The notes below the pieces were generated by a model that was given only the letters and a program-made list of their open reading frames with translations, had not been told where the DNA came from and ran no database searches. A stretch of DNA of 12,894 bases from JANPPS01 sp031428635 (lineage in GTDB: Bacteria > Pseudomonadota > Alphaproteobacteria > Acetobacterales > Acetobacteraceae). The DNA is taken from NCBI GenBank assembly GCA_031428635.1, contig JANPPS010000248.1, positions 1-12,894 on the forward strand, given 5' to 3'. Shown in pieces: positions 12,750-12,894 of the stretch. How positions within the stretch are numbered: position 1 is the stretch's first letter; each line of letters begins with the position of its first letter. The position numbers were made by a program, and so were the translations under genes.

Positions 12750-12894
12750 ATGAGCAAAATTATTCGCACCGAACCCAACAAGGTTCTGAGCAAGGCCGTC
12801 GAGTACCACGGCTTCGTATACACCCAGGGCGTCACCGCGTCCGACCTCAGCCAGGACATCACCGGTCAGACCCGGCAGGTGCTGGATGCGCTCG
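12750..12894 (+). CDS. RidA/YjgF/UK114-family protein, N-terminal part (runs off window)
   Basis: Members of this family hydrolyse reactive enamines/imines to ketones and ammonia, or act in specific degradation pathways. Only 48 codons are visible: MSKIIRTEPNKVLSKAVEYH, then GFVYTQGVTASDLSQD, then ITGQTRQVLDAL. The pattern of a short strand, 'LSxAVEYxGFVYxxG' and 'DxxGQTRQVLxxL' is the normal RidA beginning. The catalytic C-terminal part with the conserved Arg is outside the window. GAGG lies eight bases before the ATG, within the loop of the hairpin that abuts the start. It follows the lipoprotein gene by 77 bp. An amidase nearby is a common companion of RidA paralogues in nitrogen-compound breakdown, but here it is on the other strand. 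Confidence 0.85.
   Translation, partial: MSKIIRTEPNKVLSKAVEYHGFVYTQGVTASDLSQDITGQTRQVLDAL

Noticed and set aside
1..12894. Mobile elements, CRISPR arrays, tRNA or rRNA genes
   Set aside because: No transposase or integrase-like frame, no regularly spaced repeats and no tRNA/rRNA sequence blocks were seen on either strand.

Overview
The window is GC-rich (about two thirds G+C by eye), densely coded and entirely bacterial. Codon third positions are mostly G or C. The protein styles suggest an alphaproteobacterium, most likely Acetobacteraceae/Rhodospirillales: the 'QFQWGF' type of MetH activation domain, a PduO beginning TRGGDGGETSLGDG, and a small Cys/Asn-rich lipoprotein. This placement is an inference from family resemblance, not from a marker gene.

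Region 1 (2-6136, + strand) is a tightly packed cobalamin (B12) use and uptake cluster: the 3' part of metH (cobalamin-dependent methionine synthase), a cation diffusion facilitator (CDF) metal transporter, btuF (periplasmic binding protein), btuC (permease), btuD (ATPase), a TonB-family protein and a PduO-type cobalamin adenosyltransferase. Neighbouring genes are joined by 4-base ATGA stop/start overlaps. The one exception among the transport genes is btuF/btuC, where a perfect 17-bp tandem duplication has turned an ATGA overlap into a 13-bp gap. Together these genes would bring B12 from periplasm to cytoplasm, energise its outer-membrane receptor, adenosylate it, and use the methyl form to make methionine.

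Region 2 (6177-7781, - strand) is a SulP-family anion permease with a C-terminal STAS domain, convergent with the B12 operon. It is followed by a 492-bp non-coding stretch (7782-8273) holding a cluster of perfect inverted repeats.

Region 3 (8274-10564, - strand) is a btuB-type TonB-dependent receptor preceded by an unmistakable cobalamin riboswitch (about 10360-10540). The outer-membrane step is therefore on the opposite strand from the rest of the pathway and is under B12-sensing RNA control. ExbB and ExbD are not in the window, and no riboswitch is visible for the + strand operon, whose 5' end lies outside.

Region 4 (10565-12894) holds an amidase-signature hydrolase (- strand). Divergent from it are an unrecognised 165-residue protein and a small lipoprotein, again joined by ATGA. 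The window ends in the first 48 codons of a RidA/YjgF-family protein, whose start codon sits immediately after a perfect 9-bp hairpin.

I found no mobile element, CRISPR array, tRNA or rRNA. The window is mainly a coherent, recognisable B12 island. The least explained parts are the CDF gene inside it, the slippage-type repeats in its genes, the palindrome cluster and the hairpin at the RidA start.
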